Positions 58,964 through 64,000 of a stretch of 64,000 nt of DNA are shown here, piece after piece. A program made the translations under genes and the position numbers. The notes under the pieces were generated by a model. It saw only the letters and a program-made list of their open reading frames with translations. It searched no databases and was not told the DNA's origin. Positions within the stretch are counted from its first letter, which is position 1; the number at the start of each line of letters is the position of its first letter. This DNA comes from Exophiala sp. HKRS030 (taxonomy: Eukaryota > Ascomycota > Eurotiomycetes > Chaetothyriales > Herpotrichiellaceae), in contig JAHWDD010000002.1 in the NCBI GenBank assembly GCA_023897205.1, forward strand, positions 4,340,001 through 4,404,000. Reading direction: 5' to 3'.

Positions 58964-61900
58964 TCACCTCATTCTATTCACCAGTAGCGCAAGGCTCAAG
59001 TGAGCTGAAACATCTTGTCTTCTCTTGAGCATCCTTTGAACTTCCGACGGATCCACCGTTTTCAGTCCCTCCGGCAGCGTTTTGTTGCGAACATTTCTCT
59101 CAAAATCCTGAGACCACAATTCTGCGTAATCCGCAACTGATTTGCCCCCTTCAACTTCCTGGGATGGATCGGCACCTGCATCAAGCATACTTTGCACTAG
59201 TTCTGGATTGGAAGTCTCGACGGCTAAGAATAAAGGACTGATTTGCATGTGGCTGAAGTTTTTCAATTGCGAAACCCGGTTTCCGCCCTGCAGCAGGGTG
59301 GGATTGGGAAACGCGGCTCGCAGTTTGCTGAAGGCCGACATTACGGAGGCGTCATCTCGACCATCTTCGCCTGTCAACGCAAGAACATGGAATACGTTGA
59401 ACCCCATAGTCGGGCAGACCGTGGTGTTCAGAGGCTCCGGTAGACGTCCGGCGGTATGCTCATCCAGGAGCCAAGAAAGCGGAAGCAATTTGCTCTTGGA
59501 ACAACAATTCACAAGACAGCCTAGCACCGTAGTTGGGAAACCCATTGGGTTCAGGCTTAGCATGCCGATCCTCGAGTCCTGAACTTCGTTGGGACTGGCG
59601 CCGTTGCTGAGAAGGAGCTTGGCCAGCGCGAACTGACCGCCATTGACTGCGAGAGCAAACGGTGACATCTCCCCGAGCGCCTCGAACGTACCGAAATTCC
59701 GGCGTTAATAAGGTCCTGCGCCACGTCAAGTCGACCGTGGCCCACGGCAGCCACAAGAGCGAGATTGGTATGCCCGCCAGTGAGGGTTCCCCAGGTTGAC
59801 CCCACATCTGCGCCGTGTCGACGAAGGAGGAAGTATACATCGTCACATCGACGCTTGATGCTCTCCTGAAGTGGCGTATTATTCCCTTCGTTGCCCCTTT
59901 TTTCCAGATCTCGCTTGAATGGAGAGGCAAGCAGGGCTTCGACCACGTCTTTCTGACCGGATTGCACAGCGAGGAGGAGAGGTGTTATGTTTCTGCGGTC
60001 AGAACCGAACCCGTAGCCTAACTCCCGGTATCCCTGATCCCAGAAGAGTTGCATCGTTCGTTGAGCCCGAGCTTGATACTGAGGTCCGTGTCGAACCATT
60101 CTTTCGAAAGTCCCATTTGCATAGCCTTCCGAAACGTTACCATCTATCGCCATTGCCATTGCACAAGGCCGGGAGTCTCGCAGCAATGTAGGCGATTTCT
60201 GGAGGAATAGCTCAAGAATATCATCATCGTGCATTGCAGCTGCTAGTTGAAAAGGACTGAGGGCATAACCGTGCCCTGAGCCTCCTTCCGTATCGGCACC
60301 GTAGGCACAAGCATTTGGGCTGGCACCAGCCGCAAGGAGAGCCTTAATTACGGGTATGCATCGACGCTGCACTGCCCAATGTAATGGAGTTCCAGCCGGC
60401 AAGTCGCTGAGGATGTAACTTTGCAATCTAGTAGAGTGTTCAAGTTCCTTGAATCCGTTGACCCTCCCTGAAACCGCGTCGGCAACAGAGTTTAGGACTT
60501 CCGAGGAACCTCCGCCCAGTACGAGGCAGAGCAACCTCATTGCCTCCTCATTGTGCTGTGGAGACACTGACGATGAGCTATACTCAGGTAATGCCCAGAT
60601 CCAATGAAGCGGCACTTGCCCGCTATGACTTTTGATGGTCGCATCAGCACCGAGTTTCAAGAGTTCACCAACTGCCGGCCCGTTTCCAGCTTTCATAGCG
60701 GCTAGTAGAGGCGTTTCTCCTTTGGCATTGCGGACATTCGGAGAGGCTTTGCCCTCGGTAATCAATGACTTCAGTAGTCCTTTATCTCTCTGGAAAGGGG
60801 AACCATGCATGGCTGCAGCCCAGTGTAGTAGCTTGTCTCCATTGTCGCCGACGATTACAATGTCGTCGACGTGCTTATTCATGGCTCGAACCTTCGTCAT
60901 CACAGTGGCGAAATCGTCGTGCAGACAATCAAATGGACCAGCCACAGCCGCTTCTCGGAACGGCGTGTCTCCGTAGCAGCTGCCCTGCTGCTTGAGGATC
61001 AAAGTGGCTGTAGCTGCAAGAGACCTGTTCGCCTCTAGTGCGTCTTGATATGCGACTTGGGATCCCCAACAGATGCCCTGATGAAACCACCCATCAATGT
61101 CTGCCGTCGGTACTGGAAGTGGAATACCGTGCGCTTTGTGGACTCGGTAACAGAGGTAAGTTGCGGAAGAGCTCCCTAGGTTAGCTGCGCGATAGATGTA
61201 GCCACAGGCCTTTTGAGAATCAAAGAGAACATTGGTGTGGAAGATGGAGAGATACAGACCGGCATCTCCTGAGCCAGCCTCGCATGACTGAACCAGTGAT
61301 TGGTATACCATTTCTTGTACATCTGGATGAAGCAGGCGAATATGGTTGGCACTGAATTTCGAGAACTCCTATGCGAAGGTTAGCCTTAAACAATGTTCAC
61401 TGTGACGGGGCATATGAAGAGATGTTGAAAGAAACAAGGCTGCCCACAAGAGCCACAAGGTCGGGATTGAGATGGCTGGATAGTTTGTCTGAAGCGGTAG
61501 GAAGGAGGACCCGAATCTCATCAATGCGCCTAGAACTGATCAGAGATATTTGAGATTTGAGTTCTCTGATCGGCGGCCTACCGTTGACCAACCCTACCCC
61601 GTGATTTTGATTTCTGGCTTGCAAGCTGACAATATCGTTCAAAGAACTTTTCATCAATGCTGTTCAGCGTCGAAATGATGCATTGCTTAGCTTACGGAGG
61701 GATTTGGAATCAGTTTAGATAGGTGAGACTCACTGCCCCCGTGCTCCGCTCGAGATCACCAAGTTCTTTGCTCGAGATATTGGTTTCGCCGGTTAACATG
61801 CCGCACATCCTTCGGATAGCGGCTGGACTTTTCAATAGATCCGGCATATTCTCTAACGTATATTTCCAGATATCTCTACACATCTCACCCATGTCAAGGT

Positions 61901-63292
61901 CTTCTTTTGTTGTACTTGAATCGACATTAGCCCTTGCACAATGGAATGTGCTTTCGAAGTAACGGGGGATTTTATACCTGGGAATGAGTAGTTCTCTGGG
62001 CATCGCACGCTCAAGGATCTCTATGGCCTGTGGAAGGTTCCTTGATAGAGGGTCCTTCCGCACAGTACATTGGATGACTTCTAAACTTGGCGAACACTCT
62101 GGAGCCTGACCCATGGTGCGCCTCAGCAGGGAAGAGATGGTGTGGAGCATTCGAGTATCCGACGATTTAAGCGCATCAATCTCGGTACTACCGTTGGTGC
62201 TAAGTGCAGGGTTTGCCGTCTTCTCCTGAAAGGGGTTCTTGGTCTTTGTCATTACCCTCCAGACAAGCAGTCCAAAGGAGTAAGCATCAGTCTTCGGGAG
62301 TTGATCAGTCGGAATCCATTCAAGCCATTCGGGAGCATTCCAGGGAACCGTGCCGCCAGGAAGGCGTGCTCCATCGCCGGCTTCTGCTAGAGAGAATCCA
62401 AAGTCCGCGACCTTGGCCACAAAGCCAGACTTCGCATCAGTGCACACGAGAATGTTTTCGGATTTCACATCAGAGTGGATTATCCCGCAGTTATGGAGTG
62501 CGCTCAGCCCTTTGGCAACATCGTAACAGAGTTTGAGTCGCATCGCGTGCGAGATGTCATCTCGAAGAGTGACGTCTGCAAGGTTACCTTTTCCGGCCTA
62601 AATCAGTTGACTGCTTTTTTGATGGTATTTTGATGGTATGGTCGAAGGGCATTCTTACCTGCATCAGCATACTCCAGAATCAGACCAGGCCATTTGGTCT
62701 TAAGATCATACTGATCGTCCTCCCAGGTAATGCCAAGTAGTTGAATGACGTTGTCGTGGAACATCAGGGGTTCGTGCCTGAGTACTCGGATTTCGAATAG
62801 CATATGCTTCAACCGTTTGCGCAGTCCTAAACCAACGTCTTCCACTTTAGAGGTAATACGAGGGGTCTTGACCACGACATGCCCTGAAGTAATGCATTCA
62901 CACGGTACTCGGACCTTCATCGCAGTAAAGGTAGCACCTCGTCCAATGATGGTGCTGGGATAGCGATAGACGGTATCAGCCACATGTCCCGCGTGATGAG
63001 CCCTGTTGCCGTTCATTGCCTTGCTCATGGGCTCAATTGACCCGGCTAGGGAGATCAGATCATATATCTTCGGATTAACAATAGGAGATGATGGAAGAAT
63101 TCGTCTAGTGCTTTCAATGCGGTATCTCTTATCGTTTGTCTGTACGGTGGCTGTTGAGCACTCGGTTTTCGGACTTGCTCCTCCCGGTCGGATTGTCGAA
63201 TTTGACGATCTGGATCTGGGGACATCGCTGCTAGAAACTCCTGTTCCTGAGGCATTGGGCGAAGGTGCGAAGAAATGAAAGCGGTTGGACAT
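58964..63292 (-). CDS. Protein kinase-ankyrin repeat fusion
   Basis: Exon 1 (63292-62659) has a disordered N-terminus and the kinase small lobe (IIGRGATFTAMKV, HVVVKTPR). Exon 2 (62587-61734) has the large lobe: catalytic loop IIHSDVKSENILV, KVADFGFS and NAPEWLEW. Lys, Asp and Asn are all present, so it looks active, with HSD in place of HRD. A middle exon (about 61659-61401) and exon 4 (61351-58964) follow. Exon 4 starts with Sel1-like helices (CGYIYRAANLGSSSATYLCY), then many ankyrin repeats (GETPLLAAMKAGNGPAVGEL, GTPLHWAVQRRCIPVIKALL, ITPLLLAVQSGQKDVVEALL and others). One added base near 59697 joins the last repeats. Phase between exons 2 and 3 also needs one more base, possibly in the run 61736-61740. 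Corrected total about 1378 residues. The two halves could be two genes, but the spliced reading favours one. Confidence 0.7.
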
Positions 63293-63594
63293 GGTGTACT
63301 TTGACCGTTATTTCTCCAAATTGAAGGTCCTATTACGTTCAAGTAGGGCTTAGAGGGGAGAGTCTCGGTGCAAGATAAAGATATCGTCAGTGGTTGCGGC
63401 TCTTGACCTGACAATGGCACTTATTGCCGTTCGCCAGTTCTGACGGAGCACGATCGATGCCTGATGGGAGACTTGAATTTCATCATGCTCACTAGCTTAG
63501 CGCGTCTGCAAGCGCAGCAAGCTGAATGATGAGGCTTTCTCCTCGCATGTTTCATGCAAGCCTGCCACATCTCCTCCGTACTTAGGCAACACAT
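63293..63594. other. Intergenic, kinase-ankyrin promoter
   Basis: About 0.3 kb. Nothing else recognisable. Confidence 0.4.
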
Positions 63595-64000
63595 TCAATT
63601 GGGGAACGAGCGCCACAAACATCCAAGCGCCACCACCGTATAGGCTTCCCCTTGTTCGACAGTCAATTCACGGGCAAAACTACCGCTGAGGATGACCCCT
63701 TTCGGATGTTGGACTTCATCAATCTGGTATGAAACTAAGCCTGATCGCAACTTCTTGCCCTCGGAAGGTCTGTTTCGGCAGATCATGAAATCGCTTCGGG
63801 ACATACCTTGTGTACGCAGCCAATAGTGTTGATGTAGTTTGCCTTGGCACTAGCCTGATGGCTTCGTCCAGACTCAACAAGCAAGACAGGTGCCTGTTTT
63901 CTATTAATAGACCTTCTGACTTTGTTAGCACGGCGCTACGTTTGGGCAGAGGTTCTATCTCATCGTGCGTGAAGCCTTGCTGAAGAAAGCCGTGATTGCG
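63595..64000 (-). CDS. 3' part of a gene continuing past the right edge
   Basis: Minus-strand coding sequence enters from the window edge (frame with LSLDEAIRLVPRQTTSTLLAAYT). It then appears to splice, through a very short 37-nt GT-AG gap starting GTATGT, into RPSEGKKLRSGLVSYQIDE and ends GCLWRSFPN at 63595. The join is in phase. Family not recognised; the 5' part is missing. It lies upstream of, and in the same direction as, the kinase-ankyrin gene. Confidence 0.4.

Noticed and set aside
1..64000. CRISPR arrays, insertion sequences and intact transposons
   Set aside because: A eukaryotic fungal window; no direct-repeat arrays, transposase, integrase or reverse transcriptase motifs were seen.

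Overview
The window looks like chromosomal DNA of a filamentous ascomycete (Pezizomycotina). Genes are short-spaced and lie on both strands. Introns are mostly 49-90 nt, with GTAAGT/GTATGT-type donors and CTRAY-like branch sites. The gene content is typical of that group: P450, RTA1-like, Zn2Cys6 regulator, DUF3844, UDP-glycosyltransferase. A chaetothyrialean or other eurotiomycete host is a guess; nothing in the window fixes the genus.

Layout. 0.7-2.0 kb: a beta-lactamase/LovD-like serine hydrolase. 3.2-6.6 kb: mitochondrial ATP synthase delta (ATP16) and a large disordered protein. 6.8-12.3 kb: accessory-looking DNA with an unidentified broken minus-strand gene, an MFS transporter remnant, an SDR and a cytochrome P450. 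12.8-28.8 kb: mostly housekeeping genes (a probable mitoribosome-type protein, a RING-H2 protein, a DsbA-like thioredoxin-fold protein, CKS1, the tandem-bromodomain RSC4 homologue, a DUF3844 membrane protein, a mitochondrial membrane protein, a DMT transporter and mitochondrial ribosome recycling factor). 29.6-37.3 kb: sterol-glucosyltransferase-like UGT, RTA1-like membrane protein, tRNA-Arg(ACG) and a Zn2Cys6 regulator. 37.7-49.7 kb: a Ser/Thr-rich membrane glycoprotein, a large unknown protein with a C-terminal membrane segment, small unknown ORFs, an NDUFAF2-like complex I assembly factor, and a calponin-homology protein divergent from it. 50.3-64 kb: an unknown 586-residue protein, an AYR1-like reductase, an intronless single-chain biotin-dependent acyl-CoA carboxylase, a kinase/ankyrin fusion, and the 3' part of one more gene cut by the window edge.

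The most striking property of the window is technical or evolutionary. At least fourteen places in ten otherwise intact genes, and probably others, need exactly one extra base to restore the frame. Nearly all fall in a homopolymer run, and every one is a missing base, never an extra one. In each spliced gene the exon lengths sum to a multiple of three only after one base is added per site. This looks like systematic homopolymer under-calling, although real decay cannot be excluded for individual genes. Lengths below that are called 'corrected' assume those bases.

Functionally, several genes serve mitochondria (ATP16, RRF1, NDUFAF2-like, two other predicted mitochondrial proteins), but they are scattered and show no operon-like organisation. 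The AYR1-like reductase and the acyl-CoA carboxylase are neighbours on the same strand and both act on lipids. The SDR and P450 next to a transporter remnant resemble the leftovers of a small metabolic cluster.
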